A stretch of DNA of 64,000 nt, from the NCBI GenBank assembly GCA_963576475.1, contig OY754964.1, positions 3,176,501-3,240,500 on the forward strand, given 5' to 3'. Within the stretch, counting starts at the first letter, position 1. Every line of letters starts with the position of its first letter. Under the pieces are notes generated by a model. That model did no database searches. It saw only the letters and a program-made list of their open reading frames with translations, and was not told the origin of the DNA. This DNA comes from Molanna angustata (Eukaryota; Arthropoda; Insecta; Trichoptera; Molannidae). Positions 21,249 to 31,429 of the stretch are shown one piece after another. A program made the position numbers and the translations under genes.

Positions 21249-21870
21249 ATGGCGCGGTTCAAGGGTGACATCTGTGTGAAAGCATTGTAACCTTATTTAT
21301 AAGGACTGTTGCTTTCACTGTTAACAAACCAATTTCTCAATAGATGGGATTACAAAAAAAATTCTTAGTCACTTTATAGATGGCGAGGAACGAAAAAATT
21401 TTCAAGATTAAAATATATAGATCTTTCTTCTTCTTCTTCTTCTTTTTCTTTGCCTTATCCCACTTTAGGTAGGGTCGGCTCTCCTAATCCTTTGGCGCCA
21501 CGATGATCTAAATATATAGATCTTTCAATAAAATAAATTGGATTGATAGAGAACTCAATAAAAGGAACATAAAGTGATCACGTGAACCAGTCGATGACAG
21601 GCCGTAAGCCCCGTAGGTGTCTTGACATCTTGGTTCTCCTATAATATTCCAACTTCGTCCCTATTGAGATGTTGAAAATGTAAAAAAAAAATTAAAACAC
21701 CTACTGGGCTTATGACCTGTTATGGGCTGGTATATGTGATCTCTTAATGCGCTCGCGCAAATTTCTTTTAGTATGCCTTCTTATTGATTTCTCTATCAAA
21801 CCAATTTTTGAAAGTTCTATATATTTTAATCACGAAACTCTGTTCCTCCACCCTACAAAATAATGTTACC
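21249..21870 (+). repeat. Family B repeat, long copy with inverted end
   Basis: It starts GGCGCGGTTCAAGGGTGACA, passes GTCGATGACAGGCCGTAAGC and CCAACTTCGTCCCTATTGAG, then runs back inverted (CCTACTGGGCTTATGACCTG at 21690, CTCTTAATGCGCTCGCGCAA at 21740). It is interrupted at 21428-21509 by an RTE-2 tail with a target-site duplication. Confidence 0.75.
21411..21526 (-). mobile_element. Minimal RTE-2 insertion with 17-bp target-site duplication
   Basis: AAATATATAGATCTTTC occurs at 21411-21427 and again at 21510-21526, flanking 82 bases that are the reverse of an RTE-2 3' end: a (TTC)n run, then TTTGCCTTATCCCACTTTAG, GGTCGGCTCTCCTAATCC. A severely 5'-truncated LINE copy with a textbook duplication. 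Confidence 0.88.
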
Positions 21871-21924
21871 CAGCCCATACTCCATCCATTGTGTTTACTT
21901 TAAGTCTATTTATTGTATATTTAT

Positions 21925-22130
21925 TTTAGTATACTTTGTATCCTCTTGAAGAGGGGAACTTTGCTATCGTAACAGAGGAATTTTTATTCAACTGAACTGA
22001 ATAAAAGTTATAATTGTAGTGGTGTATCTACACAATGTTGTGTTTTATTACATTTTATTAATTGTAAAATGATACCACAAAGTAAAAAAACAATCGTTTA
22101 TCGATGATGTAATATTGCTATGTTTAAATA
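21925..22130 (+). repeat. Decayed Penelope-like terminus
   Basis: TAGTATACTTTGTATCCTCT, then TGAAGAGGGGAACTTTGC, TATCGTAACAGAGGA and GATACCACAAAGTAAAAAAA match the right arm of the 8.28-kb palindrome plus its outer flank. The hammerhead core is damaged (UUGAAGA; stem II broken). Confidence 0.7.
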
Positions 22131-22137
22131 AATATGG

Positions 22138-22330
22138 AGGAAATTTAATGACAGAAGATGTGACATATTGATTGATAGTGGAGCATTAAGTGCATAGTAC
22201 AAATCATGTTCTGTGTGGATTGGGCATTCAAAAAAATACATGGTCAGGGGTCTCGAATTCCTCTCCACAAGCATGCGAAGGGCTATCCTTTACATATATC
22301 TTGTACATAGAGATGACTGCTATTAAGGCA
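22138..22330. repeat. Unclassified repeat preceding an RNase H fragment
   Basis: The left third matches 13295-13400. No coding meaning recognised. Confidence 0.35.
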
Positions 22331-22344
22331 GTGTCCTAGTCTGA

Positions 22345-23276
22345 TTCGACGTATATTTGACATGTTTCGTATGGCCATGCCTTTGTCGTGGTCTATTTGT
22401 TGCCGGACACTATCCTACATCTGATTCCGCTGGAACTCCTGGGAAAACAAATGGCAACGAATGCTGCCATAAGAATGAATTGTGTCAACCCTTGGAGGGA
22501 GACACACATTGGACACTCCTTAATTCTTCAGGAGTTCATAAAACCATCCGAAGGTATCGACTATGTCATTCCCAAACCTTTCTTCGAGAACAGGTTCTCA
22601 ACCCAAATCCCCTCGCGGGAAATGTGGAAAGAGAATTTGATCCGTCATGGTGAAGCCCAGGTGTTTTACACTGATGTGTCAAAACTGGAAGGTAAGGTGG
22701 GCGGAGGAGTCTTATCGGAGCAATTTAATATTAAGATTTCTTTCGGGTTGCCGGACCACTGTAGTGTCTTTCAAGCAGACATCTTGGCAATCCAGGAAGC
22801 AGTAGAAGGGATACAAGGCAATGCAGTATCAAACAGCATTGTTCATATTCTCACAGACAGCCAAGCGGCTATTAAAGCCTTAAAAGGCGTAAGTACGACT
22901 TCTAGAGTGGCCCTGAACTGACGCAGCATCTTAAAGTTAAATTCAGTTCAATCTACATATCGTGTGGGTGCCGGGTCACAGTAATATAGCGGGGAATTGT
23001 AGGGCAGACGAACTTGCCAGATCAGGTACCCTGTTATCTCTAGACAATATCAAACACAGACCTGGAGTCCCCATGGCAACATGTAAACTCCGGGTCAGTG
23101 AGAAAATGATTGCTTGTGCTGAACAAAGGTGGTCTGAGGAGAGCACATGCTCCATTACCAGACAAACATGGCCAAAATATGATCTCAGAAGAACCAGAGA
23201 AATACTCTCGTTCCGTTCTCGTTTTAACGGGACACTGGGTTATAGGAAAGCATGCCAGAAGGCTAGGAGTTGGTAA
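22345..23276 (+). pseudogene. LINE RNase H domain and C-terminus, stop plus frameshift
   Basis: The first open frame (to a TGA at 22919-22921) includes VYLLPDTILHLIPLELLGKQ and an RNase H domain: FYTDVSKLEGKVGGGVLS (TDGS motif with Gly changed to Val), QADILAIQEAVEGI (catalytic Glu position occupied by Asp), VHILTDSQAAIKAL (Asp present). After one stop and one frameshift the domain resumes at 22956: HIVWVPGHSNIAGNCRADEL (last acidic residue present), then a C-terminal region to 23276. RNase H downstream of RT is a feature of I-superfamily LINEs. RT and 3' tail are missing. The stop, frameshift and Glu-to-Asp change make function unlikely. Confidence 0.85.
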
Positions 23277-23279
23277 ACT

Positions 23280-24025
23280 TTAAGAAAGTTCAATTTGTTT
23301 GAAACTTGTAATTGGTTAACGAAACTATGTGGTGCCTTAAATTGGTATTATATAATTTCGGATATTGTCAATTAATTAGTGAGATGCCGGAAAATAACAC
23401 GTTTTGATTAACAAAATTTACCCATTAGACTTTGACGTTACTTCCTTGCATTTGACGGCAGGCAATGTTACACATAATGAATACCTATCACTAAACTCTC
23501 TGCATATTATGGCAGAGGCGTGTTAGGAATCAACATCCAAACATGCCCTCGTTCTGGGTTGTCATTTTAATTTGGGTTAAATATTATGCGTCCTTTCAGC
23601 ACTTAAGTGCAGCTGTTTGTTTCTCAATATTAACATTACTAAATAAACTTTTTGTCGTTGTAGTTCTCAAATGAAATGGTAATAATGCATTGACTGAGAC
23701 TTATGAGTGATCATGTATTTAAGTTTGAATAGGTAATAATTAAGTGAATTACCTTTGTTGTTGAATCTGCATATATACCTTTGGGGTATATTTTTATTGA
23801 TTATTTAAAAGATTCTTTTATCAGAAGAATAAGATTGAATGTGTGTGTTCAAAAGATTGATCATTAAATCTCCTCCAAACATGATAATGCAAAAGTCAAT
23901 CAGTGATGAAGGGTTTCAAAGAAAAGATAACTTTCATAATCAATATTATTATATTCTTTTGAACATTAATATATTTAAATAATAAAAAATAAAACTACGG
24001 TATCATAGCAATATTTTTATTTAAA
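23280..24025. other. Gene-free stretch
   Basis: No gene recognised. 23790-23900 (TATTTAAAAGATTC, CTCCTCCAAACATGATAATG) is similar to 49425-49510, a minor dispersed repeat. Confidence 0.4.
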
Positions 24026-24027
24026 TT

Positions 24028-24270
24028 ACAGAAAACGAGTGGGTTGTAGCCAACACTAAACTCTCTCCAGTATATAGTAAGTGTACATTTTTGTATACAA
24101 CATTTCGAAAGTTTGACAATTTCTAAATGCATTTTTATGAATTACATTACAATTACATTATAAAACAAACATAGGATTCCTAAAGAACAAAAGTTTTCAC
24201 AATACACCATACATACAAAAACATTATAAACAAACTCATAGTATGCACCTGTTGAGAAAATTATGTAAAA
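24028..24270 (-). mobile_element. Family A1/A2 element, truncated by the next insertion
   Basis: It begins GAGTGGGTTGTAGCCAACAC (terminal palindrome) and ends in the inner part of an A1 right end (CATACATACAAAAACATTAT, ACTCATAGTATGCACCTG), cut where a second GAGTGGGTTGTGGCCAACAC starts at 24275. Confidence 0.65.
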
Positions 24271-24272
24271 AC

Positions 24273-27172
24273 GAGTGGGTTGTGGCCAACACTAAACTCT
24301 CCACACCACAAATATAGACAATGAAATATTTTATTCATTCTAAATTTTACTACCAGGAATATAAATTTTCTAACGATAGTATATTATCATGTTAAGATGG
24401 ACAAACTATTAATGCAGTATGGTGTAGAATTCTAATGTTGTATGAAATATTTTAATAAAAGCAGATAAATTTTGTTTTAAAGGACGCGAAAGCATTTTCA
24501 AAATTTTGACACGTGATATCATATGAAGAAATTTTTTGTTATTTATGGAAAGCTAATCAGTTCTATGTTCAAGCTCTTTACATTATAACATGAAATCAAA
24601 TTACTGAACTTTTCCATACATAGAAATTTATCTAATTACATTTTTATTCATACTAAATGTTACTACCAGGGATATAAATTTTCTTCCGATAGTATATTTT
24701 TATGTTAAGATAGACAAACTTTTAATGCAGTATGGTGAAGAATGCTTATGTTGTATGAAATATTTTAATAAAAGCAGATAAATTTTGTTTCAAAGAGCGT
24801 TAGAGCATTTTAACCATTTTGACACGTGATATCATATGAAGAAATTTTTTGTTATTTATGGAAAGCTAATCAGTTCTATGTTCAAGCTCTTTACATTATA
24901 ACATGAAATCAAATTACTGAACTTTTCCAAACATAAGAAATTTATCTTATTACATTTTTATTCATACTAAATGTTACTACCAGGAATATAAATTTTCTTT
25001 CGATAGTATATTTTCATGTTAAGATAGACAAACTATTAATGCAGTATAGTGAAGAATGCTTATGTTGTATGAAATATTTTAAAAAAAGCAGATAAATTTT
25101 GTTTTAAAGAACGCGAGAGCATTTTCAAAATTTTGACACGTGATATCATATGAAGATTATTTTTGTTATTTATGGAAAGCTAATCAGTTCTATGTTCAAG
25201 CTCTTTACATTATAACATGAAATCAAATTACTGAACGTTTCCATACATAGAAAATTATCTAATTACATTTTTATTCATACTAAATGTTACTATCAGGAAT
25301 ATAAATTTTCTTCCGATAGTATATTTTTATGTTAAGATAGACAAACTTTTAATGCAGTATGGTGAAGAATGCTTATGTTGTATGAAATATTTTAATAAAA
25401 GCAGATAAATTTTGTTTCAAAGAGCGTTAGAGCATTTTAACCATTTTGACACGTGATATCATATGAAGAAATTTTTTGTTATTTATGGAAAGCTAATCAG
25501 TTCTATGTTCAAGCTCTTTACATTATAACATGAAATCAAATTAATGAACTTTTCCAAACATAAGAAATTTATCTTATTACATTTTTATTCATACTAAATG
25601 TTACTACCAGGAATATAAATTTTCTTCCGATAGTATATTTTTATGTTAAGATAGACAAACTATTAATGCAGTATAGTGAAGAATGCTTATGTTGTATGAA
25701 ATATTTTAAAAAAAGCAGATAAATTTTGTTTTAAAGAACGCGAGAGCATTTTCGAAATTTTGACACGTGATATCATATGAAGATTTTTTTTGTTATTAAT
25801 GTAAAGCTAATCAGTTCTATGTTAAAGCTCTTTACATTATAACATGAAATCAAATTACTGAACTTTTCCATACATAGAAATTTATCTAATTACATTTTTA
25901 TTCATACTAAATGTTACTACCAGGAATATAAATTTTCTTCCGATAGTATATTTTTATGTTAAGATAAACAAACTATTAATGCAGTATAGTGAAGAATGCT
26001 TATGTTGTATGAAATATTTTAAAAAAAGCAGATAAATTTTGTTTTAAAGAACGCGAGAGCATTTTCAAAATTTTGACACGTGATATCATATGAAGATTAT
26101 TTTTGTTATTTATGGAAAGCTAATCAGTTCTATGTTCAAGCTCTTTACATTATAACATGAAATCAAATTACTGAACGTTTCCATACATAGAAAATTATCT
26201 AATTACATTTTTATTCATACTAAATGTTACTATCAGGAATATAAATTTTCTTCCGATAGTATATTTTTATGTTAAGATAGACAAACTATTAATGCAGTAT
26301 AGTGAAGAATGCTTATTTTGTATGAAATATTTTAAAAAAAGCAGATACATTTTGTTTCAAAGAGCGTTAGAGCATTTTGACAATGTTGACACGTGATATC
26401 ATATGAAGAAATTTTATGATATCTATGAAAAGCTAATCAGTTCTAAGTTCAAGCTATTAATATTCTTATATCAATATGAAATCAATGAACTGAACATTGC
26501 CAAATATAAAAAAAATCTCTTGTTACATATAAGTTTCATACAAATATCCATTAAATAAAATATAATTTTTGAAACCGTTGAATATTTTTCTTTTAACATT
26601 GACCAACTTTGAATACAATTTTATGAAGATTCTTGGTGTTGTATAAATAGTTGAAACCAAATTAAAATATCTCTAATTTCCAGGTCGTGAGAGCATTTTT
26701 TCAGTTTTAATAGATGAAATCATAAAGAAACATTGGGAAAAAATGAACCGTTGTCTATGGAAAACTAATCAGCTCCTAGTTTATGGACTTAACACATGTG
26801 ATATCAATATGAAGTCAATCGGACTTATAGTTTGGGCTGCAGAGAGGACACAAAAAAAAAACAACGTAAATGATGAATTCATAGAGAAGAAATCAAAAGT
26901 TGTCTATGGAAAACTAATCAGCTCTAGGTCTTTGCACTTTACACATATGATGTTAATATGAAGTCGATCGGACTTATAGTTTGGGCTGTAGAGAGGACAC
27001 AAAAAAGATAAATGCTACGGCGTACGGCGTATACGCCATACACACAAACACATCACGACGAAACTCATAGTGTGCATTCTCTACATGATACCCATTGAGA
27101 AATTGATGTAAAAAAAATACGCTTAAATTTTGCGAAATCATGACTCTCCCCTATTCCATAGTGTGGAGAGTA
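24273..27172 (-). mobile_element. Family A1 element carrying a tandem 313-bp array
   Basis: Left end GAGTGGGTTGTGGCCAACAC, then TAAACTCTCC; right end CTCTCCCCTATTCCATAGTG then TGGAGAGT hairpin (27143-27172). Between them lie seven monomers anchored at the repeated GGAAAGCTAATCAGTTCTA (24547, 24860, 25174, 25487, 25801, 26114, 26427; spacing 313 or 314), then diverged monomers to about 26990 and a unique right part containing CGACGAAACTCATAGTGTGC and ACCCATTGAGAAATTGATGT. No coding capacity. A related copy at 39714-40537 has one monomer, so the array arose by internal amplification. Class uncertain (HINE-like by architecture). Confidence 0.8.
24360..26470. repeat. Satellite-like array, ~313-bp monomer, two alternating types
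   Basis: Each monomer contains ACTAAATGTTACTACCAGGA, GCAGTATAGTGAAGAATGCT, GACACGTGATATCATATGAA and GTTCAAGCTCTTTACATTAT. Two types alternate: type A has AAAGAACGCGAGAGCATTTT (24478, 25105, 25733, 26045) and type B has AAAGAGCGTTAGAGCATTTT (24793, 25420, 26357). Order A-B-A-B-A-A-B. Monomers 3 and 6 share private variants (GAACGTTTCC, GAAAATTATC, CTATCAGG), pointing to a duplication of three units (~940 bp). Confidence 0.9.
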
Positions 27173-27204
27173 AAAATTGTATTACTACCAAGGTGAGCAT
27201 GTAT

Positions 27205-27295
27205 GAGACAGTGTATCGATGTTGATGTGGGATGTATAGGTATGAATGTAAGAATGCGGTGTTCGGTTCTCACTGCCTACCCCTCGAGGAATATA
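27205..27295 (+). mobile_element. RTE-1 LINE 3' fragment
   Basis: GTATGAATGTAAGAATGCGG, TGTTCGGTTCTCACTGCCTA and CCCCTCGAGGAATATAG match the 3' end at 61195-61265. It lies between two A1 elements. Confidence 0.55.
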
Positions 27296-27297
27296 GA

Positions 27298-28005
27298 AGT
27301 GGAGAGTAAAAAATACACTTTTCAATGGAGACTCATACATACTATATCAATATGAAGTTGATCACTCAATATTCCCTTACAGAAGCTATTTTACTTCTAT
27401 TATATATATTTTTCATACAAATATGAAATTTATTTCACATTGATATAGCAGACCATTGATATTTTCTTTAAATTTTGACAATCCTTGAATACATTTTTGA
27501 AGAGTGTATTTTTATTGTATCAAAAGTTCAAATAGTATAAAAATACCTCAATTTTCCAGACCGTGCGAGCATTTTGAAAATTTGGACAAAAGAAATCATA
27601 GAGAAGAAATTAACAGATATCTATGGAAATTTTGAGTTATAGATTTTAAATAGGTATATGATATCAATATGAATTGAATCTGACTCATAGTTTGGGCTGC
27701 AGAGGGGACACAAAAAACAACATAGATAAGATAATTAACGGATTTCTATGGAAAACTAATCAGCTCTAGGTCTATGCACTTACACATATGATGTTAATAC
27801 GAAGTCGATCGGACTTGTAGTTTGGGCTGTAGAGAGGACACAAAAAGGAAAAACCGTACGGCGCACGCCATACATACAAAAACATCACGACGAAACTCAT
27901 AGTGTGCACTCTCTACATGATATCCATTGAGAAATTGATGTTAAAAAATACGGTTAATAATTGTGAAATCATGATTCTCCACTATCCCATAGTGTGGAGA
28001 CTAAA
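27298..28005 (-). mobile_element. Family A1 element, incomplete
   Basis: It starts at GTGGAGAGTAAAAAATACAC and ends in CTCCACTATCCCATAGTGTG hairpin. Inside are single diverged monomer-like segments (GTGCGAGCATTTTGAAAATT, GGAAAACTAATCAGCTCTAG) and the right part GACGAAACTCATAGTGTGCA. The left terminal palindrome is missing. Confidence 0.65.
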
Positions 28006-28329
28006 AATGTTTAGTCAATTATGTAATATAATAAATTGAGAATGAAACATTATGTATGCATGGCGACGGTACCAGGGTTTAGGGCTCTAAGCAACGCGCC
28101 TTTGTACTGTGATAGACTAGAGTTTTATATATTATGTCCACGTGCATACCTATTACCTAGTCTAGGTATTATAGAATTTATGTGTTCATTTGTTCTAGAC
28201 TTGTCACATTAAAATAGCGTCGGTAACCGAGTAGATCGTATTGGCACAAATAAACATTATCAAACACAGAATATCAGGGTTGTCAAAATGAGAATTATTA
28301 ATTTTATAGTTATTATGGATTTTTCATTT

Positions 28330-28850
28330 TTATTATTTTATTTACTTCATCTACAATAATGTGTACAATAGTGAGTTTATTTCCATACGGCAATTTATTC
28401 CAACCAACCACAGCAAGGTGAGGCCATAAATAGTGGGAGGTACATTAAATGTATAACAAAAAAACAAACAGAAGATGAACACGTAAATTAATAATTAAAT
28501 TAATCAATAATTAAATGAATAATCACAGCAAAAATGAATGGAGGGAGATAGAGGTTGTGGGATGTGACAGAGGATAGGGAAGAAGTTTCAATTAAGTGTT
28601 GTGAGACTAGTATAATAGTTCTAATCTTTTTTCAAAATTTGAATCGATCGAGACGTCATAATATCATCACTTTATGTGTTCCATAGCCTCGCTGATAGTA
28701 CTGAAAAAATCAGTTTAGTGAATGGGAATAGCTGGTGTGGTACTATAAGCAGATCGAAATTAAACAGAATGTTCGATTCTTAGCAGAGGAAAAATTAATC
28801 TAATTTATTTCTCAAGCATTTCTTACTTCTCTGGGTTGGAAACACTATTA
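28330..28850 (-). pseudogene. Decayed LINE 3' end (family of 17590-18110)
   Basis: Reverse-strand similarity to 17640-18100: GGCAATTTATTCCAACCAAC, AGGATAGGGAAGAAG, CGAGACGTCATAATATCATC, CCATAGCCTCGCTGA, AGCAGATCGAAATTAAACAG. The frame is broken throughout. Confidence 0.65.
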
Positions 28851-30460
28851 CATATGTATTAAATTCGCCACTTGTACAGAGTGTTAGGAAGTGTATACAA
28901 TACAATTATCTCTTATTGAATACATACTTAATATATGAACGTGTTGAATATGTAGGTACTCAGGGCAAAATGCTATCTTAGCAAGGAACTGTTCTCATGT
29001 CTATAATCAGTAATGTTTCAAATGGCTCCTTTAACATAGACGTAGAATAATAATAATATTATAGTACGTACATGTTGCTTCCGTCTGTCAAATAAATTAA
29101 TATTTCACCGTCACAAGAGCGAAGCGTCTCGCCTTCTCGCATAAGTAACTTGTTAAATTGAAAATTGATAGTATTTACCTATGTATGTATGTACATAGTT
29201 AGCTAGATTCAATACTGTCACATGTATGTAAACGTTGAAAGTGGAACATTCTGTATACGTGCTAACAAACAGCTGACTAGCAAATACGAAGGCATGCCAC
29301 AGAGTAAGAAGGAATATTCAGAGCTGATATTAGCTACGAATTAAGGCCAGGGGATTGGTACGCGAAGTGAAGAGGTACTGGGGTATCCCAAACAAATTCA
29401 TTGTTAAAATATAAATAGGATATTAATGACATTTAAATTGTATGAAAAGTATTTGATTTTTGAAATATTAATCCCTTTATTAAGGTGGCATATAAACCGA
29501 AATACGTCAATTTGAAACATATGTTAGTAAACCAGTGTTTTAAAAATTCCTCTGGTGAATTATTTTTTATTCATTTATATATGACTATGGGTTATTAATA
29601 GAATATACGTGTCGTAACAATAGATTTTCCTTACACACCGCATTATGATCTTTACAACTTCCTATTAGAAGTACTGATGCTATTCATATTGAAGTACCTT
29701 TACATTAACCAACAGTAATGGAATTGATAATCAGCGTTAATTTTGCCTTTAATTTCTCTTAACTTTCCCTTTATAATGATTTGTTTATATTATTTCCTTT
29801 CATTAAATGACTAACGGACACTCTCTCGCTGTGAATTATCTTAATTGAAACGGCTATACTTGTGACATCTATGCAATTAAAATTCAACCAAGGACGAAAA
29901 CTCAGCACCATCTATGAACATTTAGTAATACTTTATTGAAATTGTAATTAAAAAAGTTAAAACACTCATCTTGTTAGATGATAAAGTGTTTAGATTTATT
30001 TTACTTTTTGATGATTTAATTTCTATTACTAAAAAAATTTAAAAAAATAACGGGAACGGAGATTAACGTACACACATCATACAATTATTTAGTTGTCGTA
30101 TTTTATTACATCCCGTATAATTTTCGGTTAGGTTTAGCTAGTGTCTAATGGTAAATGCGACTCGCGTGAGTGAGTTAAATGTAAATTGAATAGAAATTGG
30201 TTGCCGGAAATATATAGTCATTATTTTTGCCATTTGAGGTAAGGAATAATTTTATTATGTATTCGAATTTGTCAAGCCATTTGTTCACATTTTTCAAATA
30301 ATTCATTTATGTCAACATATTTTTACCTACTTTTATGATTTTGAACACTAATTATCATTTTAATGATTAAATTATCACGTTTAATGTCAAATTTGACAGC
30401 TCTCCGACATTGGTAAAATGACCTGTGTATATTCTAAGGTCTAGTCCATTACGCACGCAG
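28850..30460. other. Gene-free stretch
   Basis: 28838-28905 holds a SINE-D tail fragment (TTCGCCACTTGTACAGAGTG). 30042-30120 (ATAACGGGAACGGAGATTAA, TTGTCGTATTTTATTACATC) recurs at 47046-47118, and 30385-30425 recurs inverted at 46538-46585: a dispersed repeat of unknown class. Otherwise nothing recognised. Confidence 0.4.
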
Positions 30461-30486
30461 TGCGGTCAAGGTTACCAGCCAGTCTC

Positions 30487-30663
30487 CAGGGGGGCAAGAC
30501 TAGTCCAACCGGCGAAATCAAAACCCTCACGATTACCCATATCATGGATATAATTATTATATGGAGTTCTCTAATATCTTTAGATGTCATAGAACTCCAT
30601 ATGATAATATCATGTAATCACATGGGTTTCGATTTCGCCGGTTAGACCAAACTTGCCCCCCTG
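30487..30663. mobile_element. Small foldback MITE with long TIRs
   Basis: CAGGGGGGCAAG at 30487 is mirrored by CTTGCCCCCCTG ending at 30663. The inverted arms (~75 bases, imperfect) include ACCGGCGAAATC/GATTTCGCCGGT and ATATGGAGTTCT/AGAACTCCATAT. Symmetry continues outward to AAGGTTA/TAACCTT, with an 11-base insertion on the left. A half copy lies at 43850-43910 (CTGGAGGGCAAGTATGGTCA). No coding capacity. Confidence 0.8.
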
Positions 30664-30675
30664 ATAACCTTCGGA

Positions 30676-30783
30676 TGTTCCGCACCATCGATTGAGATTA
30701 GACAGAATGTGTCGCACTTGCGAGTTCTCCAAGAATCTTTACATAAGAACACAACGTTGAGAAGAGAAACAGTGACTTCATCA
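30676..30783 (+). other. Candidate host exon ending at a consensus splice donor
   Basis: One frame is open from about 30664 to TCATCATCAG|GTGAGTCC (donor GT at 30788-30789), reading IEIRQNVSHLRVLQESLHKN and TTLRRETVTSSS. Base composition is more balanced than the neighbours. It abuts a MITE on the left and no acceptor is obvious. The peptide is not one I recognise. Could be a real exon, an untranslated exon, or chance. Confidence 0.3.
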
Positions 30784-30799
30784 TCAGGTGAGTCCTTTC

Positions 30800-31425
30800 C
30801 TCCTTTTCCTATATCATAATTTTACAGTCCACTTTTTCGCTGATCGAAACGACTCTATTCCGACGGCTGATCCAAGACTAGCTATGCCTGTCATATAAGG
30901 TAAATATGTCTTGGCCATGAAATATTCGAAGCTAGGACAGGTATTCAGACCGTCATCAATCGTCGGAGACCGGCTCCATACTGCCCGATACAAGCATTAT
31001 TCTATGTGATTGCCAACATCGATGGGATCTGACACAAATTGAATATTAGTATAAATTTCAATATATATGGTCATTTTTTTCGATTTTTAACCTCTGGTTA
31101 ATCATCATTATCTGTTTAGACATACATAATACAAAGAATGATCCAAACTTTAACTGAAACAAGGTTAACATTCGCATTCTCACCTAAAAATCCTTTAATC
31201 TTCTTGAAGAATGTCCTGACTTCTCTCTTTTGATGGGATTTTGCATCCAAAGAAGCATTAAACTAAAGCAAAGGATGTTTGCAAAGGAAAACAGAGATGT
31301 GTTTAACAGAGGAAACTCAATGAAATTTTCATCTGATTCAATCCGACAAATCTAACCGTGGTTCTCACATTTCATATAAACTACATAGGTATGAGATTCA
31401 GCGATCTTTTGAAAAAAAACAACAT
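30800..31425. other. Gene-free stretch
   Basis: Mixed AT-rich DNA; short GC-richer segment at 30850-31010. Nothing recognised. Confidence 0.4.
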
Positions 31426-31429
31426 TGCT

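Noticed and set aside
28050..28275. GC-moderate block ending in AATAAACATTATCAAACACA, possible LTR
   Set aside because: No clear TG start, no TATA box in place, no second copy and no primer site; too weak to list.
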